This document shows, in pieces, positions 7,864-17,092 of a stretch of DNA of 64,000 nt. The stretch is from CAWCAL01 sp963695075 (GTDB lineage Bacteria > Actinomycetota > Acidimicrobiia > Acidimicrobiales > CAWCAL01): NCBI GenBank assembly GCA_963695075.1, contig CAVOFR010000003.1, forward strand, positions 310,001-374,000, given 5' to 3'. The notes beneath the pieces were generated by a model, which saw only the letters and a list, made by a program, of their open reading frames with translations, did no database searches and was not told the origin of the DNA. Every line of letters begins with the position of its first letter. The first letter of the stretch is position 1. The position numbers and the translations under genes were made by a program.

Positions 7864-9489
7864 ATGAGCGGCTGGAACTACGCCGACGTATGGGAAGCGG
7901 TCGCCGAGATCGTGCCCGATGCGCCGGCGGTCGTACAGGGCGACCGCCGACTGACCTGGGCCGAGTTCGACCGGCGGGCCAACGGCGTCGCCCGATCGCT
8001 GCTCGACCGCGGGGCACAGCACCAGGACAAGGTCGCGCAGTACCTCCACAACTGCCCGGAGTACCTCGAGTCCTTCTACGCCGCGTGCAAGGCCGGTTTG
8101 GTTCCGGTCAATACGAACTACCGGTACATGGACGAGGAGCTCGTCTACCTCTGGGACAACGCCGACGCGGTGGCCGTCGTCTTCCACGGAACGTTCGCCG
8201 AACGCATCGACCACATCCGCGATCGAGTTCCCGGCGTCAAGACCTGGCTGTGGGTCGACGACGGCACCGGACCGTGCCCCGAGTGGGCGACGCGCTACGA
8301 GGACGCGGCGGCCACCACCACCGAGCGCACCGAAGCTCCCTGGGGCCGATCGGGCGATGACCTTCTCCTGCTGTACACGGGTGGTACCACCGGGATGCCC
8401 AAGGGCGTGATGTGGGCCCAGCACGAGCACTTCATGGCCACGACCGCCGCCAACACACCGGCCTTCCTCGACCACGATCCAGGACCCGATGCCGTCAGGA
8501 CCGTCGTGACCGGACCGGGTCTCGTGTCGCTTCCGGGCTGCCCGCTCATGCACGGCACCGGCCTCTTCACGCAGTTGATGAACCTCGCCACGGGTGGCTC
8601 GGCCGTCCTGTCGACGAGCGCCCACTTCGACGCGGCCGAGTTCCTCGACCTCATCGACCGTGAGCGGGTCAATGTGGTCGTGATCGTCGGGGATGCATTC
8701 TCCAAGCCGATCGTGAAGGAGCTCGATGCCGACCGCGAGCGTTGGGATCTCTCGAGTGTGGTCGCCATGGTGTCGAGCGGCGTGATGTGGAGCGAACCGA
8801 TGAAGAAGCGTCTACTCGCCCACCATCGTTCGATGATGCTGGTCGATGCGTTCAGCTCATCGGAGGCGGTCGGCATGGGCCAGTCCGTCTCGGCCGCGGG
8901 CGCCGAGAGCGAGACTGCCCACTTCCAGCTCGGCGACCGTGCCCGGGTGATAGCCGACGACGGGTCCGATGTAGTGCCGGGGAGCGGCGAACGGGGCCGT
9001 GTGGCGGTGAAGGGCTTCGTCCCACGCGGCTACTACAAGGACGACGAGAAGACCGCTGCCACGTTCCTGGAGCTCGACGGTGACCGCTACGTCATGCCCG
9101 GCGACTGGGCGACCGTCGAGGCCGACGGCACGCTCACGCTGCTCGGTCGCGGGTCGGTCTGCATCAACACGGGCGGGGAGAAGGTGTTTCCCGAGGAGGT
9201 CGAGGAGGTCCTGAAGACCCACGCCGATGTTTACGACACCGTCGTGGTCGGCGTCCCCGACGATCGGTTCGGCGAGGCGATCACCGCGGTGGTCGAGACC
9301 CACCCCGGCCACCGAGCCGACGAGGCCGAGATCATCGAGCACGTGAAGGCGACCCTGGCGCACTTCAAGGCCCCGAAACGGGTCGTCACGATCGACACGA
9401 TCGGCCGGGCCCCCAACGCCAAGGTCGACTACAAGCGGCTTCGCTCGTACGCGATCGGCCAGCTCGGCCTGGACACGCCGGAGGGCTGA
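7864..9489 (+). CDS. Acyl-CoA synthetase (AMP-forming, FadD type)
   Basis: 541 residues of the ANL superfamily. The phosphate-binding loop YTGGTTGMPKG is at about 171-181, the hinge and C-terminal region GSVCINTGGEKVFPEEVEEV near 430-445, and the candidate adenylation lysine is in GRAPNAKVDYK (about K520). The enzyme activates a carboxylic acid to its CoA thioester via an acyl-adenylate. The start region resembles actinobacterial FadD19/FadD3-like enzymes that handle branched or sterol-derived acids, but the chain specificity is not readable. Next downstream is a multifunctional-enzyme-type hydroxyacyl-CoA dehydrogenase, consistent with a beta-oxidation module. Start ATG 7864 begins MSGWNYADV. 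Confidence 0.9.
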   Translation: MSGWNYADVWEAVAEIVPDAPAVVQGDRRLTWAEFDRRANGVARSLLDRGAQHQDKVAQYLHNCPEYLESFYAACKAGLVPVNTNYRYMDEELVYLWDNADAVAVVFHGTFAERIDHIRDRVPGVKTWLWVDDGTGPCPEWATRYEDAAATTTERTEAPWGRSGDDLLLLYTGGTTGMPKGVMWAQHEHFMATTAANTPAFLDHDPGPDAVRTVVTGPGLVSLPGCPLMHGTGLFTQLMNLATGGSAVLSTSAHFDAAEFLDLIDRERVNVVVIVGDAFSKPIVKELDADRERWDLSSVVAMVSSGVMWSEPMKKRLLAHHRSMMLVDAFSSSEAVGMGQSVSAAGAESETAHFQLGDRARVIADDGSDVVPGSGERGRVAVKGFVPRGYYKDDEKTAATFLELDGDRYVMPGDWATVEADGTLTLLGRGSVCINTGGEKVFPEEVEEVLKTHADVYDTVVVGVPDDRFGEAITAVVETHPGHRADEAEIIEHVKATLAHFKAPKRVVTIDTIGRAPNAKVDYKRLRSYAIGQLGLDTPEG

Positions 9490-9557
9490 TCCGCCGATAG
9501 GCCCCGCCGGGCTACCACCCGGTAACCTGCCTCGCCGAACGATCCACGGAGGAACAC

Positions 9558-10457
9558 ATGGCTGACATCGGCTACGACAACAAGGTCGCGATCATCACCG
9601 GCGCCGGTGGGGGCCTCGGACGCGAGCATGCGCTACTCCTCGCCTCTCGCGGAGCTCGCATCGTGGTCAACGACCTGGGTGGAAGCATCGACGGTTCGGG
9701 CGACGGTTCGGCCGGCCCGGCCCAGCAGGTCACCGACGAGATCAAGGCGCTCGGCGGCGAAGCTGTCGCCAACACCGACTCGGTTGCCAGCCCCGAGGGG
9801 GGCGAAGCCATCGTGCAGACCGCCATCGACGAGTTCGGTCGGGTGGACATCGTCATCAACAACGCCGGCATCCTGCGCGACAAGACATTCCACAACATGA
9901 CACCCGAGCTGCTCGGGGCCGTCATCGACGTCCACCTGAAGGGTGCGTTCTACGTGACCCGGCCGGCATGGGTGCACTTCCGCGAGCAAGGCTATGGCCG
10001 AGTGGTCAACACCGCCTCGTCCGCCGGCGTGCTGGGGAACTTCGGTCAGACCAACTACGGCGCGGCCAAGATGGGCTTGGTCGGTTTCACCCGTGTGCTC
10101 GCGGTCGAGGGCGCGAAGTACGACATCAAGGCCAACGCGATCGCCCCCATCGCCAAGACCCGCATGACCGAGGACCTCCTCGGCCCCCTGGGTGACAAGC
10201 TCGAGGCATCCAAGGTCGCTCCCGTCGTCGCCTGGCTGGTCCACGAGGACTGCCCCGTCTCCGGCGAGGTGTACTCGGTCGGCGGTGGCATGGTGGCCCG
10301 CATGTTCATCGGGCTCACCGAAGGCATCTACGATCCCGATCTCACGGTCGAGACCGTCCGAGACCAGTTCGACAAGATCCGGGACGAGACCGGCTACATG
10401 GTGCCTGAGCAGGCCAGCGACGAACTGCGCAAGCTCCTGCCCCTCTTCTCCGACTGA
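9558..10457 (+). CDS. SDR family dehydrogenase, MFE-2 / (3R)-hydroxyacyl-CoA dehydrogenase-like
   Basis: 299 residues. The nucleotide motif TGAGGGLGREHALLL is at about 15-29, NNAGILRDKTF follows near 98, and the catalytic pair is Y167xxxK171 in NYGAAK. GREHA after the glycine motif and RDKTF after NNAG are the signature of peroxisomal multifunctional-enzyme-2-like dehydrogenases that oxidise (3R)-hydroxyacyl-CoA. A ribosome site GGAGG sits 8 nt before ATG. It lies 68 nt after the acyl-CoA synthetase and is convergent with a TetR regulator (14-nt gap). An equivalent 17beta-hydroxysteroid activity is possible. Confidence 0.88.
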   Translation: MADIGYDNKVAIITGAGGGLGREHALLLASRGARIVVNDLGGSIDGSGDGSAGPAQQVTDEIKALGGEAVANTDSVASPEGGEAIVQTAIDEFGRVDIVINNAGILRDKTFHNMTPELLGAVIDVHLKGAFYVTRPAWVHFREQGYGRVVNTASSAGVLGNFGQTNYGAAKMGLVGFTRVLAVEGAKYDIKANAIAPIAKTRMTEDLLGPLGDKLEASKVAPVVAWLVHEDCPVSGEVYSVGGGMVARMFIGLTEGIYDPDLTVETVRDQFDKIRDETGYMVPEQASDELRKLLPLFSD

Positions 10458-10471
10458 GGGGCCGCGCTGGG

Positions 10472-11083
10472 TCAGGCCGAGCCGACTGTCTCGGACTCGA
10501 GCAGCGCCGCGCTCCAGATGTCCACCAGGAGGTCGACGGTCTTGCCCTCGGAGAGGGTCGGATCATCGGCCACCTGACGTGCGGCGCGCCGGGTGGTGTC
10601 GATCAGGAGATCCACCAGCCGGCTGGTGGACCGCGGTCCGGGAGCCAGGCCGGCGGCCGAGAGCCGACGACTGATCCCCTCGACGGCTCTGGTGTGGGCG
10701 GCCTCGAGCTCGGTCCGATGCTGGGGGGCAACGGCCGCGGCCTCCTCGAGGACCCGGGAGAGACCCGCGTGCTGAACCCAGAACCGCACCAGGGTCCGGT
10801 TCACGGCAGCCAGCCCGGGAACCGGGCGGATGCTGAGGTCGTCCCACGCCCCGTCGAGACCCCGCAGAAACAGCCCGATGTGATCAGCCGCCAGAACGGA
10901 GAACAGCTCGTCCTTGGACCCGAAATAGCGGTACAGCCCACCCATGGAGACCCCCGACCCCTCGGCGATGTCGGCCATGGTGGCCGCCACGTAGCCGTCC
11001 CGGACGAACGCCTCGGTGGCGGCAGCCAGGATGTGGCTCCGGGTCCGGTGCCCCTTCGGGGTGGTGGGATAGGTGGACGTCAT
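10472..11083 (-). CDS. TetR family transcriptional regulator
   Basis: 203 residues. The N-terminal helix-turn-helix is clear: GHRTRSHILAAATEAFVRDG, then ATMADIAEGSGVSMGGLYRY and FGSKDELF. The C-terminal helical domain is variable and would bind an inducer, probably an acyl-CoA or xenobiotic. ATG 11083 is chosen because the HTH begins within the next 12 residues; an open frame continues upstream without family similarity. It is convergent with the hydroxyacyl-CoA dehydrogenase and divergent from the GGDEF-EAL gene, so the 180-nt gap at 11084-11263 probably holds both promoters. Target genes are unknown. Confidence 0.9.
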   Translation of the reverse strand: MTSTYPTTPKGHRTRSHILAAATEAFVRDGYVAATMADIAEGSGVSMGGLYRYFGSKDELFSVLAADHIGLFLRGLDGAWDDLSIRPVPGLAAVNRTLVRFWVQHAGLSRVLEEAAAVAPQHRTELEAAHTRAVEGISRRLSAAGLAPGPRSTSRLVDLLIDTTRRAARQVADDPTLSEGKTVDLLVDIWSAALLESETVGSA

Positions 11084-11263
11084 CGTTGAACGCACGCACT
11101 TCGGACGCCGCCGCCCGACCTCGGACCGGCACGCCACCATGTCCGCCGATCCCACGGTAACGGGCCGGATCCTGCCTTCGCCATGGGGCAGAAGGCCCAC
11201 CGCGCTCAAAACCCGGCCCGCTCGCTCCGATGGAACGACCGTGACCCTTCGACCGACCGCGCC

Positions 11264-12919
11264 GTGAACGACCCGAACGTGCCCTCGGCGCGCACCGGGC
11301 CCATGGCCGGGACCCTCATCATCCCCGGCGCTGCCGTCACCGCCCTCGGGGCGATCGTGTCCGCCTCGCTCACCAACAGCACCGGTACCGCGATCGCGGT
11401 GACCGTGGTCGGTATGTCGGTAACCGCCCTCGCATGCCTCACCGGGCAGACCCGCTCCGACCGCGCCGGCGGCACGTCCGACAAGGATGCCCTGACCGGC
11501 CTCCTCGATCGCATCGGGCTCCTCCTACATCTGGAGCGGGCGTTGGCCTCGACGGGACGAACCGACAACACGACCGCGGTGTTCTTCTGCGACCTCGACC
11601 GCTTCAAGGTCATCAACGATTCCATGGGTCACGAGGTCGGTGACGAGCTGCTCAGAGCAGTCGGGCAGAGGATGGTCGACGTCGTGCGCACGTCCGATCA
11701 GGTCGCGCGATTCGGTGGTGACGAGTTCGTCGTCGTCTGCGACGGGCTGATCGATCCCGACATCGCCGGTACGATCGCAGGCCAGATCCTGAAGGCCTTC
11801 GAGAAGCCGCTGGACGTCGCCGGCGGCGACCTGGTCGTCGCACCCAGCATCGGAATCGCCACGAGCTCCCCTGCGCACCGTCGCACCGCCGGCGAGCTGC
11901 TCCGGGATTCCGACGCCGCGATGTACCGTGCCAAGCGGTCTAGGTCCGGGTACGCGACGTTCGACGACGAGCAACGTCGGACGGTGATGGCCCGACTCGA
12001 CGTGGAGCGCGCATTGCGCATCGGCCTCGACAACGGTGAGCTCAGTGTCTACTACCAGCCGATCGTGACCCAGTCGGCCCATCTGTCGGGCCTCGAGGCA
12101 CTCGTGCGCTGGAACCGCCCCGGGGCGGGCGTAGTGAGTCCGGACGGATTCCTCGGTGTGGCGGAGGAAGCCGGCCTGATGGCGACGATCGGAGAGCAGG
12201 TCCTGCGCGAAGCGGCCGCCCAGGCTGCACTCTGGAACCACCAGCTCGGAACGAACGCAGTTCACATGGGCGTCAACGTGGCCGAGCCGCAGCTGGTCGA
12301 CGCCGGATTCCCCGCACGGGTCGAGACGATCCTCAACTGGGCCGGGCTGCCTCCACACCAGCTGATGCTCGAGATCACCGAGGATCTCCTGCTCGGGCAT
12401 CTCGACGACAGCTTCCGGGTCCTGCACGAACTGAAGGAGCTCGGCGTCAGGCTGGCCATCGACGACTTCGGTACCGGTCGGAGCTCGCTGTCATACATCA
12501 AGGATCTCGACATGGTCGACATCCTCAAGATCGACAAGTCCTTCGTCGACGAGATCGCCACCAAGCAGGTGGATCTGCAGATCATCGAAGCGATCGCCCG
12601 CCTGGCCCACGCGGTCGGCCTGCGCGTCATCGCCGAGGGCGTCGAGACCCCCGAACAGCGGGAGCGACTCAGCCAACTCGGCATCCAGGAGATGCAGGGA
12701 TTCCTGTTCGCGCGCCCGTCGACCGCCCACGAGCTGGAGCAGCTCCTCGGACTTTCGGGACCACCGGTCCAACCCGCCGAGCTCACCACCCCTCCGTCAC
12801 CCGCCCCCTCGGAGGATCAGCTCCGGACACCGGAGAGCGCCGCGGCGCAGGGGGCGGTACCACCTCTTCCGGCCGCCGAACTGGTCGGGCAGGCAACACC
12901 GCTGCCCGATCGGGTCTGA
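11264..12919 (+). CDS. GGDEF-EAL bifunctional cyclic-di-GMP enzyme, membrane anchored
   Basis: About 551 residues from GTG 11264 (ATG 11303 is an alternative). Two hydrophobic helices at about 18-60 precede a GGDEF domain with an intact GGDEF at 151-155 and an RTSD inhibitory-site motif five residues before it. The EAL domain follows with EALVRW at 278, DDFGTG from 400, KIDKSF and VIAEGVET, so both diguanylate cyclase and phosphodiesterase residues look preserved. It lacks an obvious sensory domain beyond the short membrane anchor. The tail is proline/alanine-rich. It lies 30 nt before the PAP2 gene. Net activity cannot be predicted. Confidence 0.92.
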   Translation: MNDPNVPSARTGPMAGTLIIPGAAVTALGAIVSASLTNSTGTAIAVTVVGMSVTALACLTGQTRSDRAGGTSDKDALTGLLDRIGLLLHLERALASTGRTDNTTAVFFCDLDRFKVINDSMGHEVGDELLRAVGQRMVDVVRTSDQVARFGGDEFVVVCDGLIDPDIAGTIAGQILKAFEKPLDVAGGDLVVAPSIGIATSSPAHRRTAGELLRDSDAAMYRAKRSRSGYATFDDEQRRTVMARLDVERALRIGLDNGELSVYYQPIVTQSAHLSGLEALVRWNRPGAGVVSPDGFLGVAEEAGLMATIGEQVLREAAAQAALWNHQLGTNAVHMGVNVAEPQLVDAGFPARVETILNWAGLPPHQLMLEITEDLLLGHLDDSFRVLHELKELGVRLAIDDFGTGRSSLSYIKDLDMVDILKIDKSFVDEIATKQVDLQIIEAIARLAHAVGLRVIAEGVETPEQRERLSQLGIQEMQGFLFARPSTAHELEQLLGLSGPPVQPAELTTPPSPAPSEDQLRTPESAAAQGAVPPLPAAELVGQATPLPDRV

Positions 12920-12949
12920 GCCCGAGATCGAATCGGTAGCCTCCGCTCC

Positions 12950-13507
12950 ATGAACGCGCTCGATCAGGCCGCGGACCGCTGCTTCGAGCTCACGACCCGC
13001 AAGGTACCGGCGCTCGATCGGGTGTTCTATGCCGCCAGCGAAGCGGCCGACTTCAGCGTGCTCTGGCACCTCGTCGGCGCCTCGCGCGCTCTGCTCGACA
13101 GCCGCGAGGAACAGGCGGCCGTGCGGTTGAGCGTCTGTCTCGGAATCGAAGCGGCGCTCGTCAACGGTCCGGTGAAGGCCCTGTTCAACCGCTCCCGGCC
13201 GGTCCCGGTCGAGCCCCGTCGCCGCCGGGTGCGCAGGCCCAGAACCAGCAGCTTCCCGAGCGGCCATGCCAGCGCCGCAGCGGCTGCCGCCACCCTCCTG
13301 GCCGACCGCAGCGCGATCCCGGGGGTCTGGTACGGCCTGGCCGCGATCGTCGCCACCAGTCGCGTGCACGTCGGGATCCACCACGCGTCCGACGTCCTCG
13401 CGGGTGCAGCCCTCGGACTGGTCCTGGGTCGAGCAGCCCGGCGAGCCTGGCCCCTCCCGGCCGTCCCGCCGGATTTGGGGTCTCTCAGCTACATCTCGTG
13501 TAGCTGA
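12950..13507 (+). CDS. PAP2 superfamily membrane phosphatase
   Basis: 185 residues with hydrophobic helices and the three PAP2 catalytic motifs: KALFNRSRP, SFPSGHA (from about residue 101) and SRVHVGIHHASDV. The family dephosphorylates lipid phosphates such as phosphatidate or undecaprenyl diphosphate at the membrane; phosphatidate phosphatase activity would supply diacylglycerol to the neighbouring WS/DGAT, but this is inference. The final 12 codons (PDLGSLSYISCS) lie inside a perfect 23-bp inverted repeat, and the stop codon sits in its right arm, so the native C-terminus may have been replaced by the repeat. Confidence 0.87.
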   Translation: MNALDQAADRCFELTTRKVPALDRVFYAASEAADFSVLWHLVGASRALLDSREEQAAVRLSVCLGIEAALVNGPVKALFNRSRPVPVEPRRRRVRRPRTSSFPSGHASAAAAAATLLADRSAIPGVWYGLAAIVATSRVHVGIHHASDVLAGAALGLVLGRAARRAWPLPAVPPDLGSLSYISCS

Positions 13508-13521
13508 GAGACCCCAAATCC
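13471..13521. repeat. Perfect 23-bp inverted repeat (strong hairpin)
   Basis: The left arm 13471-13493 and right arm 13499-13521 are exact reverse complements around the 5-nt loop TCTCG. The outer end is GGATTTGGGGTCTC. The right arm contains the PAP2 stop codon, and the next gene starts 24 nt later. It has the shape of an intrinsic terminator without a clear U-run, or of a palindromic mobile repeat that invaded the 3' end of the PAP2 gene. Confidence 0.9.
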
Positions 13522-13544
13522 TGAGACGAGGGTAGGTTCGGACC

Positions 13545-14933
13545 GTGGCCGAACGCGAAGTACGCAACGACGGGCGGATGTCGGACCTCGAGGCCCTGCT
13601 GTGGACCCTCGACAAGGACCCGCACCTCAGCTCCAACTTCGCCTGTCTCACGATCTTCGACTCCCTTCCCGACATCGATCGCCTCCGAGACCGGCTCGAC
13701 CGCGCCACTCGGATCGTTCCCCAACTCCGCCGCCGGGTTAATCCGGCGCTGGCTCGTATGGCTCCACCGACCTGGACCGACGACCAGTCCTTCGACATCA
13801 CCCATCACGTCCGCGCGATCTCGCTCCCCCGGCCCGGCTCCGACGAGCAGCTCCGGGAGCTCGCCGCGACCCTCGCCGGAGATCCGTTCGATCGGTCCCG
13901 GCCCCTCTGGGAGTTCGTCATCATCGACGGGCTGGCTTCCGGTGGTGCCGCAATGCTCTGGAAACTGCACCACACGATCAGCGACGGGATCGGCAGCATC
14001 CGCATGTCCGAGCAGTTCGTCGACATCGAACGCGAAGCACCCCCGCCCCCCGACGTGGAATCGGGAGCTCCCGGGCCCGAGCCGACGTTCACCGACACGG
14101 CGGTCGACACCATCGGCCACAACCTACGGCGGTCGACCGGGGCGATCGAACGCTTCACACGCGGCGCAGTCGACACGACGATGCACCCGCAGCGCCTGAC
14201 TCGACTCGGGCCGGAGATCTACCGAGTGTCCCGATCACTGGCGAAGCAGCTGACCTCGTCGCTCCGGCCATTCTCCCCGCTGTGGACCGATCGTTCGTTG
14301 AGTCAGGGCTTCGAGACGCTGTCGGTACCGTTCGACCGGGCCAGGGCCGCTGCGTCCGCCCTCGGGGGAAGCATCAACGACTACTTCGTGGCCGGCACCG
14401 GGTCGGCCGTGGCGCGCTACCACCACGAGCGGAACGCACCGCTGGAGGCCGCCCGGATGGCCATGCCAGTGAGTACTCGGTCCGATCGGAGCGCCGCCGG
14501 CAACTCCTTTGCCCCGCTTCGATTGAAGCTGCCGCTCGACGTCGACCCGAAGCGTCAGTTCGATCTCGCGCACGAAACCCTCCGAGCCGAGAAGCAGGAC
14601 GCCATGATCAGCGTGGTCGAAGGGCTTTCCGGTGCGCTGAATCTCCTCCCGACCTCATTGCTCGTGCGAGTGGCGCGTTCGCAGGCTGGGGCCATCGACT
14701 TCACCACCTCGAACGTGCGGGCAGCGCCCTTCACGCTCTTTGTCGCCGGAGCCCGCCTCGATGCCACCTACCCGATCGGGCCCCTGGCCGGAACGGCGTT
14801 CAACCTCACCCTGATGAGCTACGACGGCAGCCTCGACATGGGGCTGCACGTCGACCTGTCGGCCATTCCCGATCCCGAGTCGTTGCGCGGACTGCTCGAG
14901 CAGACCTTCGACGAGCTGAACCAGGCTGTCTGA
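13545..14933 (+). CDS. WS/DGAT family acyltransferase (second paralogue)
   Basis: 462 residues. The catalytic motif HHTISDG is at about 142-148, preceded by RPLWEF and followed late by DFTTSNVRAAP. The start MSDLEALLWTLDKDP matches the family. GTG 13545 is used; ATG 13578 is the alternative and begins exactly at MSDLE. The role is transfer of an acyl group from acyl-CoA to alcohol or diacylglycerol. It is clearly diverged from the paralogue at 415, so specificities may differ. It lies just after the PAP2 gene and hairpin and is convergent with a small unknown gene at 14943-15110. Confidence 0.9.
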   Translation: MAEREVRNDGRMSDLEALLWTLDKDPHLSSNFACLTIFDSLPDIDRLRDRLDRATRIVPQLRRRVNPALARMAPPTWTDDQSFDITHHVRAISLPRPGSDEQLRELAATLAGDPFDRSRPLWEFVIIDGLASGGAAMLWKLHHTISDGIGSIRMSEQFVDIEREAPPPPDVESGAPGPEPTFTDTAVDTIGHNLRRSTGAIERFTRGAVDTTMHPQRLTRLGPEIYRVSRSLAKQLTSSLRPFSPLWTDRSLSQGFETLSVPFDRARAAASALGGSINDYFVAGTGSAVARYHHERNAPLEAARMAMPVSTRSDRSAAGNSFAPLRLKLPLDVDPKRQFDLAHETLRAEKQDAMISVVEGLSGALNLLPTSLLVRVARSQAGAIDFTTSNVRAAPFTLFVAGARLDATYPIGPLAGTAFNLTLMSYDGSLDMGLHVDLSAIPDPESLRGLLEQTFDELNQAV

Positions 14934-14942
14934 ATCTCGGCG

Positions 14943-15110
14943 TCAGTTGGCCGAGACGAATTCAGCCGCGGCGAGGAGCGTGCGAACGTCGAGCAGGAGG
15001 TCGGCGACCTCAGAGGTGGAAACCAGTTCCCGCGTGCTCATGTCACCCAGGCCGCGGTCGATCAGATCGAGGATCTCGGTGACCCGTTCCTGATCCACTG
15101 CTTCGGTCAT
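14943..15110 (-). CDS. Small hypothetical protein, 55 residues
   Basis: A short frame with a strong ribosome site GGAGGAGTTC directly before ATG 15110. The product starts MTEAVDQERVTEILDLIDRG, is acidic and fully helical in appearance, and ends FVSAN. It contains no cysteine and no membrane segment. The combination of ribosome site, actinobacterial codon use and its place in an otherwise empty gap supports a real gene. The strongly amphipathic helix pattern suggests a small dimeric or partner-binding protein. Function unknown. Confidence 0.6.
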   Translation of the reverse strand: MTEAVDQERVTEILDLIDRGLGDMSTRELVSTSEVADLLLDVRTLLAAAEFVSAN

Positions 15111-15299
15111 GAACTCCTCCAATGCCCTTTCGCGACCGCCGGTTCACCCATCGGGGCAACGCCGGCACATCAGCCGTTGGCGCCACTGTAACGAGCGCCG
15201 GCCCGCGAAGGGAGGTCAGGAGTCCATTTTCTCGGGATTCGGGTCCTTCGACCCATTCTCATCGGTCCGAGATCGGGAACGGGCTATGTTGCCCAACCT

Positions 15300-16337
15300 A
15301 TGGACGATCCCACCGGGACCACCGACGGGGGGCCGGCCGCCGGCCTGCCCCGTGGCGTCACCTTTGCGAGCCTCGGTGTCCTGGGAGCCGGGGCCGTACC
15401 CAGGCTGGCCCGTATGGCCGCCGAATCGGACTACCGGTCGTTCTGGGCCGCGGAGGCCAACGCCACCGAGGCCTTCTCCGTCCTCGGAGCAGCCGCGGCA
15501 TCCGCCCCACTCGACCTGGGTACCGGGGTCATTCCCGTCCAGCTTCGCACCCCACCCCTGGCCGCCATGGCAGCAGCCACGCTCCAGGGCCTGGCCCCTG
15601 AACGCACCGTCTCGCTGGGGATCGGTGCCTCCTCCCCCACCGTGGTCGAGCGGTGGCACGGAACCGACCTCGGCGATCGCCCCCTGGCGCGAATCCGCGA
15701 GTACTGCGCGCTGGTCCGCGCCTGCTTCACGGGCGAAACGGTGTCCTTCGAAGGCGACTTCTGGTCGGTTCCCCGGTTCCGGCTCGCTCAACGGCTTCCC
15801 CGGGAACCCCAAATGGTCGTCGCTGCGCTGGGTCCGCAGATGCTACGTCTGGCGGGTGAGGTGGCCGACGGCGTCCTGCTCAACTACATCCCGTCCGATC
15901 ACGTCGCCTGGAGCGTGGCACACGTCCGCGAGGGAGAACGGCGCGCCGGCCGTCCCGAGGGCAGCTGCAGCGTCTACGCGTATGTCCACGTGGGGGTGTG
16001 CGACCGAGACGTCGCCGCCGAGAAGGCGCGGCGCGATCTCTTCTCGTACGCCGTCGTGGATGCCTACGCCGAGAGCTTCACCGTGGCGGGCTTCGGAGAC
16101 GAGGTGGAAGAGATCCGGACCCGGCACGCGGCCCGCGATCGGTCCGGTGCGATTGCCGCGGTAAGCGACGCCATGGTCGACGCGATCGACATCGTCGGTG
16201 ACGCGGCGACGGTGGCCGCGGCGATCCGCCGCTACCGGACCGAAGGGGTGGACCACCCGATCCTCATGCCCCTGCCCTGGGGTGAGAACCGGTGGGCCGT
16301 CGTCGAGGCCACACTCGACGCCGGGAGGCAGGTATGA
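15300..16337 (+). CDS. LLM class F420-dependent oxidoreductase (second)
   Basis: 345 residues. Barrel landmarks are GVTFASLGVLGAG at the start, YRSFWAAEANATEAFSVLGA, the LGTGVIPVQLRTPP strand, VSLGIGASSPTVVERWHG, and MVVAALGPQMLRLAGEVADG, all typical of luciferase-like F420 enzymes. ATG 15300 sits after an AT-richer stretch. The stop overlaps the ATG of the following SDR gene (ATGA), so this enzyme and the SDR are translationally coupled and may act on the same substrate. It heads a plus-strand run through 21324. Confidence 0.88.
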   Translation: MDDPTGTTDGGPAAGLPRGVTFASLGVLGAGAVPRLARMAAESDYRSFWAAEANATEAFSVLGAAAASAPLDLGTGVIPVQLRTPPLAAMAAATLQGLAPERTVSLGIGASSPTVVERWHGTDLGDRPLARIREYCALVRACFTGETVSFEGDFWSVPRFRLAQRLPREPQMVVAALGPQMLRLAGEVADGVLLNYIPSDHVAWSVAHVREGERRAGRPEGSCSVYAYVHVGVCDRDVAAEKARRDLFSYAVVDAYAESFTVAGFGDEVEEIRTRHAARDRSGAIAAVSDAMVDAIDIVGDAATVAAAIRRYRTEGVDHPILMPLPWGENRWAVVEATLDAGRQV

Positions 16338-17092
16338 AGGTCGCAGCGGTCACAGGAGCCGCCAGTGGCATCGGTCGAGGTCTCGCCCGTGAACTGGCGC
16401 GAGACGGCGTGACCGTCGCCGCGTGCGATATCGATGCCGAGGGTGCAGCGACCGTTGCCGGCGAGGTCAGCGGCATCGCCGTGGCGCTAGACGTGGCCGA
16501 CCGATCCGATATGGCTGCGGCCATCGATCAGATCGAGGCCGAGCTCGGACCGATCGACCTCTTCTGCGCCAATGCCGGAATCATGGTGCCCGGCGGTTAC
16601 GAGGTCGCCCCTGACGACTGGCAGCGCATCTGGGAGGTGAACGTGATGGCCCATGTGCACTCCGCCGCGATCCTGGTCCCCCGCATGATCGAGCGGGGCG
16701 GAGGCCATCTGCTCCACACCGCGTCGGCGGCCGGCCTCCTGGCGCAGATCGGCTCGGCTCCGTACACGGCCACGAAAGCCGCCGCCATCGGTTTCGCCGA
16801 ATACCTGGCCATCACCTATGGGCGACGAGGCATCCGTGTCTCGGTGCTCTGCCCCCAGGCGGTTCGGACGGCGATGACCGCCGGCATCGAGGACGGCGGG
16901 GTGGCTGGGCTCGACGGCATGCTCGAGCCCGACCAGGTGGCCCGCATCGCCATCGACGGCGTCCGCAGGAACGAATTCCTCATCCTCCCCCACCCCGAGG
17001 TGGCCGAATACGCGCGGCGCAAGGCAGACGATCGGCAGCGGTGGCTGGCCGGGATGCAACGGCTGAGCGCGCGCTTCGACGACCTGGCCTGA
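16334..17092 (+). CDS. SDR family NAD(P)-dependent oxidoreductase
   Basis: 252 residues. TGAASGIGRGLA occurs at about 7-18, NAGIMVPGG in the middle, and the catalytic Y144xxxK148 in PYTATK. Classical SDR length. The substrate is unknown; an acyl-CoA, steroid or small alcohol is possible. The start overlaps the F420-oxidoreductase stop by 4 nt, and the stop overlaps the next ATG by one base (TGATG), so three genes in a row are coupled. Confidence 0.88.
   Translation: MKVAAVTGAASGIGRGLARELARDGVTVAACDIDAEGAATVAGEVSGIAVALDVADRSDMAAAIDQIEAELGPIDLFCANAGIMVPGGYEVAPDDWQRIWEVNVMAHVHSAAILVPRMIERGGGHLLHTASAAGLLAQIGSAPYTATKAAAIGFAEYLAITYGRRGIRVSVLCPQAVRTAMTAGIEDGGVAGLDGMLEPDQVARIAIDGVRRNEFLILPHPEVAEYARRKADDRQRWLAGMQRLSARFDDLA

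Noticed and set aside
12797..13801. A 334-codon minus-strand frame opposite the PAP2 gene
   Set aside because: Its content is antisense to PAP2 and the hairpin, with no ribosome site or motif.
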